NCBI RefSeq assembly: GCF_932526225.1
Contig: NC_064036.1
Location: forward strand, 3,349,501-3,413,500
DNA: 64,000 nt
Direction: 5' to 3'
Source of the DNA: Nematostella vectensis
Taxonomy: Eukaryota; Cnidaria; Anthozoa; Actiniaria; Edwardsiidae
Shown piece after piece: positions 53,701-64,000 of the stretch. Position 1 is the stretch's first letter. The number at the start of each line of letters is the position of its first letter. A program made the translations under genes and the position numbers. The notes below the pieces were generated by a model. It ran no database searches. It was given only the letters and a program-made list of their open reading frames with translations, and was not told the DNA's origin.

Positions 53701-56700
53701 TTCCCAAATAACGCCTCGCCTGAATAAGCGCCTTCCCCGAATAAGCGCCTTCCCAAAAAAACGCCTCGCCTGAATAAGCGCCTTACCCGAATAAGCGCTT
53801 TTCCAAATAACGCCTTGCCTGAATAAGCGCCTTCCCCGAATAAGCGCCTTCCACAATAACGCCTCGCCTGAATAAGCGCCTTCCCCGAATAAGCGCTTTT
53901 CCAAATAACGCCTTGCCTGAATAAGCGCCTCCCCCGAATAAGCGCCTTCCCAAATAACGCCTCGCCTGAATAAGCGCCTTCCCAAATAACGCCTCGCCTT
54001 GCACTTCTGGCACTTCATAGGAATTCGAGGACAAGGGGGAGTGTAAGTTACAAGGGAAGTATCTTTAACTGACACTAGTACCTTCTTTAACATTTTATCA
54101 TTGAAAACTTGTTGTGTTATGGTTCTGGGAGAATTTGTACTCCCTACACACGTAGTAAAAAAAAAAACACTTTTTATCGGGACCCTCTCAAATGGATTAT
54201 TAGCATCGTCGATAGAGACGGTAAAACAAATGGAATAATGCAGACACTTAAAAGTCTTTTCTAGGCTTTTTCTCCTTTTTCTCTTGCTTAGCTTAGAAAT
54301 GTTATTATTTAGATTCGTAAATACAACGGCCCATTTGCAAAACGATTGAAGTCTTTTTTAAAGATATTTCACTAAAAATATCTCAGATATTCGCTTGAAC
54401 TAGTCCGTAGAATTGAATTCTTTGTGTGACTTTTTGTGCTGAAATCTAAAATAGCTTATTAAGGTTTGATAGATATGACCCCTCCCACATGGAATATTAT
54501 TAACTCACCACAGGGATGTCCTGCTTGTCAAACTCCTTCTGGACCCACAGGTATCCCATGGCCATCTTTAGCCCGTAGCGCTCATTGATCACCGTTAAAC
54601 AGCGTTCCCAGCGTGGCATGGTGACTTTTTTGCCCCCCAGGGAGGTTGAGAAGAGCGGCTTTAGTGTCTGGATTGTTGCAATCAATAGGTAGTTGGCTAA
54701 AGTCCTGCAAAACAGAGTTGTTTAGTTCCTCTCAAGTTTGCAACATTTTTAAAAAAAGGTTTTGACAAGGGTTTTGGCATTGGCGGAACTAGGGTCCCCC
54801 TTCCTTGGCCTAGATACATAATTCCGGATTCAAACGGGATTTTACGAAAATCTAAAGATTTTAAGAAAATTTGAGGATTTTAAGAAAATTATATAGGGTT
54901 TTAGGTAAAATTCCTACCAAATACTGCCGATTTTCGGTAGAAATGTGATTCTTTCAAGTAAACCGATCGTCAATAGATTGGCTTTTAGTTACTGTCATAC
55001 AAAAAATACCGGTCAGCGGCTTTGGCCATATTCGGTTCCAGAATGCCTTGTTGGCTTGTTTGCTTCACTGGTAGGAGGAGTCAGTATTTAGAAGTTAGTT
55101 TAGTTTGTAAAACATGTGTAAATCGTGAAAAGTTATTTCTTTCGATGCGAATAATGCTGAAATGCGCAGTTATACATACACAATAAAAAAAACATAAAGA
55201 TATATTTCTTATAATTAAGGGAGGAATGGCATATTTATGAAAGAAAAAAAAAAGAAAATTCGAGATTTTTAGGGGAGAAATCGGGATATTTAGACATTTT
55301 TTGGAGAAACTCCGGAAGGATTTTTAGACCGTTTTTCGGGAGTTATGTATCTAGGCCTACCCCTTCCCTATTTTCAGAACTTTTGCTTAAAAATATGAAG
55401 ACGTGTGAGGACATCCACGAAAAATGCAATGACCCCCCCTCCCACCCTCCTTGAAGAAGGCCAATCACGCCGCCATTTTATGCTCCCGCTGAATGCTGAG
55501 TCACACAAAGCATCCATTTCCATCGGCTTATTCAAGCAGGTAACTGAGATATTTTCAATCAAATATTGTCAATAACATATCAGACTTCATTCGTAGATTG
55601 TTATTTTGTTTCCTTGCAAATAAACCTTGTATTTTCAATGATAAAAAATAACAAAGGAGTGGGTGATCGACATTCCTTAAAATCCTTGCGCCGGATGATT
55701 TCTCTCGCTTTCTGATTGATACGAAGGCTCACCTTTTTTCCGTCGTGTTGATGAGCTTGGTGAGACTTGCGAAGTAAGGAATTGAGGTTACCACCAGATT
55801 CCTATCCTTCGCCAGTGGCTTTCCCGTTATCGAGACAAGCTTTGTCAAATATTCTGACCAGGGAAACTATAATTGATAGAGATATTAGTCACAAAAAACG
55901 CAGAGATGTGAAAAATATGCACCTGTTATATATGTACTCATTATATATGCATCTGTTATATATACAATTATCATATGTGCACCTACCATATATGCACTTA
56001 TTATTATATATGCAATCATTGTATATGCTATTATTATTAGCACCTATTATATAAACATTCATCATTATGCACTTATTATATATGCATCTATTATATATGC
56101 ACTTATATATGCATCTATTATATATGCACCTATTTTATATGCATGTATTATTATATATGCACTTATTATATATGCAGTTATTTGTGTATAAAAATGCAGC
56201 ATGAAGCCGTGCAACAATATAAATAATATAATTCACATGAATATTTACAGGAAAAAAAATTTCCGAAACGGAAATACGGCACCTATTAAAATCAGGTTGC
56301 ACTCGGAGAATCTATGTGTGGTAACCCGCATAATTCATTGCTATCAAATAAATAAAAAAAATAAGCGTAAATAAAAACAAACACAAGTTTAGAAAGCAAT
56401 CTAGTTTATGTAGCTCTTAACGAGACCAGGGACCAGGATTCAGCCATCTATACGTTACCCATGAACCACTGCGGGTTACGATACTTTGATTCGCGGGTGT
56501 AACCTTAATTGAAATAGGTGTTATCGAGTCAAAGTGCTAAACTTTGCGCGTTATTTGAAATTCTCCTTAACAGTATCCAAGCGGTGTATAGCGGTCTATA
56601 GGATGAAACAGGTCTCTGTGGTGATACGTACTTACCCCCGACTGTGCCTCTAAAGACGCCACGCTATGAGAGTTGTACCAGTTCTTGTATATATCCCTGA

Positions 56701-58447
56701 ATTCCGGTATAATCTACGGCAACCAAAACTCTAGTTGCAAGAGTTGGACGAAAAATATAATGAAGGTGGGAGACTATTCGAGAAGACGGAACCATCCACA
56801 TGGAAAAACACAAGGGTGGACGGTGACCCTCAGTGACCGCCCCTGCTGTCTAAGAATTGTTACTATCACTGGGGGATGTTACTGTCTGCGGGATCCCGTA
56901 AGGTGAGATGTCGTCATTTCTCACCTGTTCCACGTGTTTTTCAAATTCCATCACTTTTTGCATGTCTGTTCGCACATGCGCACCACGGGCTCCAATCAGC
57001 TCGCACCAGTCCATCAGCTCGCGCAACTTGGCCTCTTTAGTCTGAGCAAACACGAGCATGCGGAGCATCATGGGAGGGCAAAATAATATGATAATTACTA
57101 CAGGATGATGAGGGGGAGGAAAAGCATTGCCCAGTCAGGGGCGTACCTGTCTTTACACGAATAAAGCCTGAACGTAAACACATTCTTTGTAGAATATATA
57201 CATCTAAAAGTTTCTTTTTCTTATTTGCCAATATCAATCGAAAATATCGCAACAGCTTTCTCAAATTAGACGATGGAAATGGATGCTTTCGGCCCGGCCT
57301 GATGTTTTGCTAGGATGACAAGATGGCGCCTGACACAGACCCTTTTGCTGTTACAACTGAAAAAGGTGAAGGCATAATGGAATGTCCACACTAGTGTATA
57401 AGAAATACCTTAATATCGTCTGAGATCTCAGGCGGAGTAATCTGTGAAATAGAGCCCGTACATCAGACAAAATTAGCCTCATTAAATTCTTTGTGTATGT
57501 CACAAAGGCTATAATAGCAGTCTTTCCATGCTTGGGTAGGTTTTTATAATGAGTGCATCTTTATTAACGGGCGATTAGTCAATCGCGTGGAGACATTAAT
57601 CTGCCAACGATCTTTTAGTGTACAGAACGATTATCGTCTTAACGGCATTAGAAAAAAAACACAACTATCTTAGACGATGCACGTTATTCTGTAACTGTGT
57701 TATTAGTATAAGATGGTTCCTTACCCGAAAGGTATGACCGCTAGGGTCTTGTGGGTCTACTATTAATTCCATCTTCATGAGAAATGAAAACTCCAAGGAG
57801 AATCTTTGTAACTTAATAACGGCATCCATCCAGTTCCATTTGGTCTCATTCCATCCACCTAACACCGGCCAATCACCAGCCACGGCCTGAAAACTTGTCA
57901 AGTCCTTGATATAGTTTTCTTGTACAGTTTTTTCGTCGATACATGACTGATAGTATTGTTTCACAATAGCGCGGGGGTCGTTCGGTGGTAACACGTCGCT
58001 TCTGTCTTCCATCAGAGCACGCAGTTTGTTGAAATTGTTGCGGATGAGGGGGTCGGTGATATAATTCTCGGGATAATTCTTATCCCACAACTCGCAAGTG
58101 TACTTCGCAAACTCTTCGCACGGATCTCGCGTGAGGTTCATATTTGCAAGAATGACGGATGCGATACTTAAACATTTTGGCGTGTAACATGCATTCCTGT
58201 CATCCGAGATAGCTCGCTTGCTTTTACTTACTTCCAAGCCGTACAGAACAGCGAGGACTACGATAACGACTACCAACACGAGCATGACAACTAAAAGAAT
58301 GTTCGTCCGTCTCGGATGTCTTGTTTTAGTTCTCGTAGGGTATCGTAGAGGCTGTAAGGAGTTACTAGTCGCATGGCCATTCTCCATCTCGTCCTGCAGC
58401 TCGTTAAAGGTGTACGAACCAGTTAGACTCATGTCCTGCCGATCCAT
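47688..58447 (-). CDS. M13 family (neprilysin/ECE-like) zinc metallopeptidase, 3' end missing
   Basis: Fifteen exons join in phase, giving 684 residues: 57725-58447, 57409-57441, 56925-57041, 56636-56713, 55733-55866, 54509-54704, 53255-53353, 52849-52926, 52310-52416, 51602-51660, 51266-51320, 51125-51192, 49732-49874, 49263-49328, 47688-47783. It is a type II membrane protein: cytosolic tail, transmembrane segment about 50-70, then an ectodomain with DPCEEFAKYTCELW. Substrate-binding NAYY is at 531-534, the zinc site HELIH at 573-577 and the third ligand in ENIAD (E639), nearly the same numbering as in human neprilysin. These enzymes cleave extracellular peptides. The last coding part (about 65 residues, with WC, the catalytic His and the final CxxW) was not found downstream. 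The gene may therefore be truncated by the neighbouring duplication, or its end lies elsewhere. Confidence 0.88.
47784..49262 (-). repeat. Intron 14 with 32-bp minisatellite (47835-48960)
   Basis: About 34 degenerate 32-bp units of GATAACTCGAATTACCCATC followed by AACTCCAACTCG. The rest of the intron (48961-49262) is AT-rich without coding signal. Confidence 0.9.
50202..50826. repeat. (AGGG)n microsatellite in intron 12
   Basis: More than 600 bases of almost pure tetranucleotide, G-rich on the plus strand; the M13 transcript carries the CCCT strand. It can form G-quadruplexes on the non-transcript strand. The frames reading GREG/LPPS are artefacts. Confidence 0.97.
50845..51010. repeat. 57-bp repeat, three copies, in intron 12
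   Basis: TTGAGGGTCAGATGGGATGA followed by GGAGGTAGGGG occurs three times, next to the AGGG tract. Confidence 0.7.
51026..51172 (-). repeat. 47-bp triplication of the HELIH exon end and its donor
   Basis: CATGTGTCAAA anchors at 51033, 51080 and 51127 lie exactly 47 bp apart. The copy at 51125-51172 is exon 12 sequence with donor GTGAGT; the next copy in the intron keeps HELIH codons and a donor GTAAGT; the third has lost the donor. Confidence 0.9.
52540..52840. repeat. Degenerate repeats in intron 8
   Basis: About ten loose units of TTCATTGCGTTACCATGACA. Confidence 0.75.
53183..53281 (-). repeat. 33-bp triplication of the exon 7 end and its donor
   Basis: TTTTACCTTGTCACGCACAC recurs at 53183, 53216 and 53249. 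Each unit ends with a GACAAG|GTAAAA donor. Reading through from one donor to the next keeps the frame and adds 11 residues (VKQTKQRVRDK). Confidence 0.9.
53354..54000. repeat. GAATAAGCGCC minisatellite and 247-bp duplication in intron 6
   Basis: Units of GAATAAGCGCCTTCCC and AATAACGCCTCGCCT alternate. A 247-bp block beginning CTAGTGGGGAGAGAAGAGAA (53354 and 53601) is duplicated and carries a second copy of the exon 7 acceptor site. Confidence 0.85.
55910..56180. repeat. TATATGCA-rich repeats in intron 4
   Basis: Irregular units of about 18-20 bp, ATTATATATGCACCTATTAT, purely AT-rich. Confidence 0.75.
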
Positions 58448-60460
58448 GGTATCAATTTTCTCCAAGAACTCCGTGCGCTTTTATATTATGCTTAAGTTAT
58501 TTCTTCGCCTTTAAGCGTAGCAGACTTATGTAATTAATCGCGCTCCTGACTCATTCAGACATGAAGACAACTCATGCAAACATATGGTAATCCTGTATGT
58601 TTCTATTAACCTATTCAACCATACGGAACATGCAATACCCGGGCGGCCAAGGCGAACCGCAAGATCATCAGCCGTATATGTAAAAGCCTAGACTCCAAAT
58701 CCCCGGGCTTGATCAACGACCAGGCACAGTGATGAGATACTATTAAAAAGGCGAAACACCTTTCTTTTTTAATAAATTACTAAACACTGTTCATTTAGCT
58801 CAACACATGAGTCTGCAAGGAGTCTGAAAGAGGCAAGATGGTTCACTATCACTATCGGTTTCACCATCAGAGAGGCAGTGCGTCGATTGTGTTATCTTGC
58901 GGCAAAGACGGTGGCAATTATCGAAACCGATTTATCCACTCCGACTAGAAAAGAACAAATTCAGGGGCGATTACTGGTTAGATTCACTCTTAGAATATAA
59001 AGCCCATAGTAGACGATTAGGAAGGTCTCACGGAAACGTATGGCATTCACCTTGGACTCGGTTGGTTATCATGGTTAAACGTTTGGTTATCATTTTTGAG
59101 ACCTCAAAAAACATGGTTACAAAAGTGGTGGTTAAATTGGATAGTATACAAGAAGGCCACATTGGGGCTTGTGGCGAATCAACTGAGTAAAACGAAGTTA
59201 TAAGATGGTTATTACAATTTTATAGTGAATTGACAAAAGCAAGGGCGGATCCAAGCTTTTCCAAAGGGGCCGAAAGAAAGGGACACCAAAGTAAATATTA
59301 GGTAAATTGAACAAAAGGAAGGCGTGTAAATCTTATAGTAAATTGACCAAAAGGAAGGCGTGTAAATCACATAGTAAATTGACCAAAAGGAAGGCGTGTA
59401 AATCACATAGTAAATTGACCAAAAGGAAGGCGTGTCGCTACATACTGCAGTAGTGCTTATAAAAAAAGAACAAAACTAACAAACAAAACAACGAAAGAAT
59501 AAAAGTGGAAAAAAATGGTATTTGCTAGAACCTGTCAATTATGGGAAAAATCCCTATAAAGTAACTACACATACGAGAAACTTCTGTCAAGACACCTTAT
59601 AATTCTCATATGTACAATCCGGGGCAATACAGACATTCGGTTTACACATGTGCTCTCGCGTCATCGACCCTTTTAATCTCCCTACGCTTATATGTTGTTT
59701 CTCTGTTTGTGTTTAAAAGTAGTAATCTTCCCTTCTACTATACATCGTTTCTCTTGTTGTTAGGGTTAAGAGAATTTAGAATATATATATATATATACAA
59801 TTAAAATACTAAATATTTATCATCTGTTAGAGGCTATCGCATCGCCGAAAACACGATGGTGGGCCGAACAACCGCCGAAAACTCGATGGTGCGACGAATG
59901 AATACCGACGGTGGCCCATACACAGGAACCCGAGGGCGACTCTGACTCCCATGGAGTGGTACTGGCGCGACTCACCCAGAGTGGGACTGGGAATAGAAGG
60001 GTTAATAAACGCCGCTATCCTGTCTTTACCTGCCTTTTGCTTATACAACATCTACTACAAGACCAAATGATCCACAAGAGGCAGAAGGAACCCTATACTT
60101 CATCATCGGCCTCATACCTAAAATTAAAGAAAATGTCTCAATATAAAAACTCACACAGATATCGTGTGTAAAGCTGTTATTCGCGTTTTCTATATTCTTC
60201 AAGAGTTTCAGTCGCCATTTTGACATCCTTTAGCGATATACCAAGGTATCGGATTCTGTTTTAAATGGGAGTTTTTTTAGATTTCTACACATAAGTTGTA
60301 TTCCACCATTGAATGAAAACAATAATGGAGATGAAACAATTGACTCGATTCATTTGCATGCATTTGCATTGAATACGGCTCATGGATAAAACGAAGTTTG
60401 ACCTTAGCCTTAGAAAAAAACTCGAGATTTCGTTTTCAAAGTTTAGTTAAAACTATAAAA
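58448..60460. other. Region upstream of the M13 gene, no gene recognised
   Basis: Contains the presumed M13 promoter (58448 onward) and the 36-bp repeat at 59303-59433. Frames at 58897-59190 and 59911-60171 show no domain or splice context that I can defend. Confidence 0.45.
59303..59433. repeat. 36-bp repeat, four copies
   Basis: AAATTGACCAAAAGGAAGGC followed by GTGTAAATCACATAGT; anchors at 59304, 59340, 59376 and 59412. Confidence 0.9.
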
Positions 60461-63400
60461 AGGTGTGGCTGACAAGGGGCTCTTTAATAACAAACGTGTG
60501 GCTGACAAGGGGCTCTTTAATAACAAAGGTGTGGCTGACAAGGGGCTCTGTAATAACAAAGGTGTGGCTGACAAGGGGCTCTTTAATAACAAAGGTGTGG
60601 CTGACAAGGGGCTCTTTAATAACAAACGTGTGGCTGACAAGGGGCTCTTTAATAACAAACGTGTGGCTGACAAGGGGCTCTTTAATAACAAAACGTGTGG
60701 CTGACAAGGGGCTCTTTAATAACAAACGTGTGGCTGACAAGGGGCTCTTTAATAACAAACGTGTGGCTAACAAGGGGCTCTTTAATAGCAAAACGTGTGG
60801 CTGACAAGGGGCTCTTTAATAACAAACGTGTGGCTGACAAGGGGCTATTTAATAACAAACGTGTGGCTGACAAGGGGCTATTTAATAACAAACGTGTGGC
60901 TGACAAGGGGCTCTTTAATAACAAAGGTGTGGCTGACAAGGGGCTCTATAATAACAAACGTGTGGCTGACAAGGGGCTCTTTAATAACAAACGTGTGGCT
61001 GACAAGGGGCTCTTTAATAGCAAAACGTATGACTGACAAGGGGCTCTTTAATAACAAAGGTGTGGCTGACAAGGGGCTCTTTAATAACAAACGTGTGGCT
61101 GACAAGGGGCTCTTTAATAACAAAACGTGTGGCTGACAAGGGGCTCTTTAATAACAAAGGTGTGGCTGACAAGGGGCTCTTTAATAACAAAACGTATGGC
61201 TGACAAGGGGCTCTTTAATAACAAACGTGTGGCTGACAAGGGGCTCTTGATATAACAAAACGTGTGGCTGACAAGGGGCTATTTAATAACAAACGTGTGG
61301 CTGACAAGGGGCTCTTTAATAACAAAGGTGTGGCTGACAAGGGGCTCTTTAATAACAAAACGTGTGGCTGACAAGGGGCTCTTTAATAACAAACGTGTGG
61401 CTAACAAGGGGCTCTTTAATAGCAAAACGTGTGGCTGACGAGGGGCTCTTTAATAACAAAGGTGTGGCTGACAAGGGGCTATTTAATAACAAACGTGTGG
61501 CTGACAAGGGGCTCTTTAATAACAAAGGTGTGGCTGACAAGGGGCTCTTTAATAACAAACGTGTGGCTGACAAGAGGCTCTTTAATAACAAAGGTGTGGC
61601 TGACAAGGGGCTATTTAATAACAAACGTGTGGCTGACAAGGGGCTCTTTAATAACAAAGGTGTGGCTGACAAGGGGCTCTTTAATAACAAAACGTGTGGC
61701 TGACAAGGGGCTCTTTAATAACAAAGGTGTGGCTGACAAGGGGCTATTTAATAACAAACGTGTGGCTGACAAGGGGCTCTTTAATAACAAAGGTGGGGCT
61801 GACAAGGGGCTCTTGATATAACAAAACGTGTGGCTGACAAGGGGCTCTTTAATAACAAACGTGTGGCTGACAAGGGGCTCTTGATATAACAAAACGTGTG
61901 GCTGACAAGGGGCTATTTAATAACAAACGTGTGGCTGACAAGGGGCTCTTTAATAACAAAGGTGTGGCTGACAAGGGGCTCTTTAATAACAAAACGTGTG
62001 GCTGACAAGGGGCTCTTTAATAACAAACGTGTGGCTAACAAGGGGCTCTTTAATAGCAAAACGTGTGGCTGACAAGGGGCTCTTTAATAACAAAGGTGTG
62101 GCTGACAAGGGGCTATTTAATAACAAACGTGTGGCTGACAAGGGGCTCTTTAATAACAAAGGTGTGGCTGACAAGGGGCTCTTTAATAACAAACGTGTGG
62201 CTGACAAGGGGCTCTTTCATAACAAAGGTGTGGCTGACAAGGGGCTATTTAATAACAAACGTGTGGCTGACAAGGCACTCTTTAATAACAAAGGTGTGGC
62301 TGACAAGGGGCTCTTTAATAACAAAACGTGTGGCTGACAAGGGGCTCTTTAATAACAAAGGTGTGGCTGACAAGGGGCTATTTAATAACAAACGTGTGGC
62401 TGACAAGGGGCTCTTTAATAACAAACGTGTGGCTGACAAGGGGCTCTTTAATAACAAAGGTGTGGCTGACAAGGGGCTCTTTAATAACAAACGTGTGGCT
62501 GACAAGGGGCTCTTTAATAACAAACGTGTGGCTGACAAGGGGCTCTTTAATAACAAAGGTGTGGCTGACAAGGGGCTATTTAATAACAAACGTGTGGCTG
62601 ACAAGGGGCTCTTTAATAACAAAGGTGTGGCTGACAAGGGGCTCTTTAATAACAAACGTGTGGCTGACAAGGGGCTCTTTAATAACAAACGTGTGGCTGA
62701 CAAGGGGCTCTTTAATAACAAAGGTGTGGCTGACAAGGGGCTCTTTAATAACAAACGTGTGGCTGACAAGGGGCTCTTTAATAACAAAGGTGTGGCTGAC
62801 AAGGGCTCTTTAATAACAAACGTGTGGCTGACAAGGGGCTCTTTAATAACAAACGTGTGGCTGACAAGGGGCTCTTTAATAACAAACGTGTGGCTGACAA
62901 GGGGCTCTTTAATAACAAACGTGTGGCTGACAAGGGGCTCTTTAATAACAAACGTGTGGCTGACAAGGGGCTCTTTAATAACAAACGTGTGGCTGACAAG
63001 GGGCTCTTTAATAGCAAAACGTGTGGCTGACAAGGGGCTCTTTAATAACAAACGTGTGGCTGACAAGGGGCTCTTTAATAACAAAGGTGTGGCTGACAAG
63101 GGGCTCTTTAATAACAAACGTGTGGCTGACAAGGGGCTCTTAAATAACAAACGTGTGGCTGACAAGGGGCTATTTAATAACAAACGTGTGGCTGACAAGG
63201 GGCTCTTTAATAGCAAAACGTGTGGCTGACAAGGGGCTCTTTAATAACAAACGTGTGGCTGACAAGGGGCTCTTTAATAACAAACGTGTGGCTGACAAGG
63301 GGCTCTTTAATAGCAAAACGTGTGGCTGACAAGGGGCTCTTTAATAACAAACGTGTGGCTGACAAGGGGCTCTTTAATAACAAAGGTGTGGCTGACAAGG

Positions 63401-64000
63401 GGCTCTTTAATAACAAACGTGTGGCTGACAAGGGGCTCTTAAATAACAAACGTGTGGCTGACAAGGGGCTATTTAATAACAAACGTGTGGCTGACAAGGG
63501 GCTCTTTAATAGCAAAACGTGTGGCTGACAAGGGGCTCTTTAATAACAAACGTGTGGCTGACAAGGGGCTCTTTAATAACAAACGTGTGGCTGACAAGGG
63601 GCTCTTTAATAACAAAACGTGTGGCTGACAAGGGGCTCTTAAATAACAAACGTGTGGCTGACAAGGGGCTATTTAATAACAAACGTGTGGCTGACAAGGG
63701 GCTCTTTAATAGCAAAACGTGTGGCTGACAAGGGGCTCTTTAATAACAAACGTGTGGCTGACAAGGGGCTCTTTAATAACAAACGTGTGGCTGACAAGGG
63801 GCTATTTAATAACAAACGTGTGGCTGACAAGGGGCTCTTTAATAGCAAAACGTGTGGCTGACAAGGGGCTCTTTAATAACAAACGTGTGGCTGACAAGGG
63901 GCTCTTAAATAACAAACGTGTGGCTGACAAGGGGCTATTTAATAACAAACGTGTGGCTGACAAGGGGCTCTTTAATAGCAAAACGTGTGGCTGACAAGGG
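60461..64000. repeat. 33/34-bp minisatellite running off the window, about 107 copies
   Basis: Units of GTGTGGCTGACAAGGGGCTC followed by TTTAATAACAAA. Length variants (33 or 34 bp), AGCAAAACG, CTATTT and CTTGATATAAC variants recur in ordered groups, showing higher-order amplification. All long ORFs here (for example 62063-63229) are by-products of the 33-bp period. Confidence 0.97.

Noticed and set aside
58448-58465. M13 protein start seven codons upstream (EKIDT)
   Set aside because: Begins with TTG; the first ATG is at 58447.
60443-64000. Many ORFs up to 388 codons (VADKGLFNNK, WLTRGSLITN)
   Set aside because: Frames of the 33/34-bp minisatellite; every frame is open and no flanking gene structure exists.
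60461-64000. CRISPR-like array of 33-bp repeats
   Set aside because: Units abut directly without unique spacers, and the host is a eukaryote.

Overview
The window looks like nuclear DNA of a cnidarian, most likely a sea anemone close to Nematostella. This is an inference from spliced genes with GT-AG introns, an apple/PAN plus fibrinogen-like gene family of the cnidarian skeletal-matrix type, very abundant minisatellites and a complete-length Polinton/Maverick. I could run no search.

Layout. (1) 1-46390 is a tandem segmental duplication: unit 1 (1-14340), unit 2 (14341-40952) and a truncated unit 3 (40953-46390). Each full unit carries two minus-strand copies, A-type and B-type, of a two-exon secreted PAN/fibrinogen-like gene, giving five copies in all. 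(2) A 15,022-bp Polinton (18778-33799) sits inside unit 2. The same site is empty in units 1 and 3, so insertion came after duplication and the ends and target duplication are defined to the base. (3) 46391-58447 holds a minus-strand gene for an M13 (neprilysin/ECE-like) zinc metallopeptidase. I could assemble 15 exons in phase; its last exon(s) are missing. Its introns are packed with tandem repeats. (4) 58448-60460 has no gene I recognise. (5) 60461-64000 is a 33-bp minisatellite running off the window.

The Polinton encodes a DDE integrase, a packaging ATPase, a major capsid protein (one in-frame stop), a protein-primed family B DNA polymerase (one in-frame stop and one 1-base shift at the catalytic motif) and seven further minus-strand genes in the capsid gene block. 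Its left end carries an unusual plus-strand cassette: a TFIIB homologue, an ankyrin protein and a Cys/His repeat protein, all resembling genes of large DNA viruses. Nearly every Polinton gene has a TTTAAAGA-like motif 18-32 bases before its start codon. Together with the self-encoded TFIIB, this suggests that the element directs its own transcription initiation. A 36-bp near-palindromic repeat occurs five times in the element, three of them inside coding sequence.
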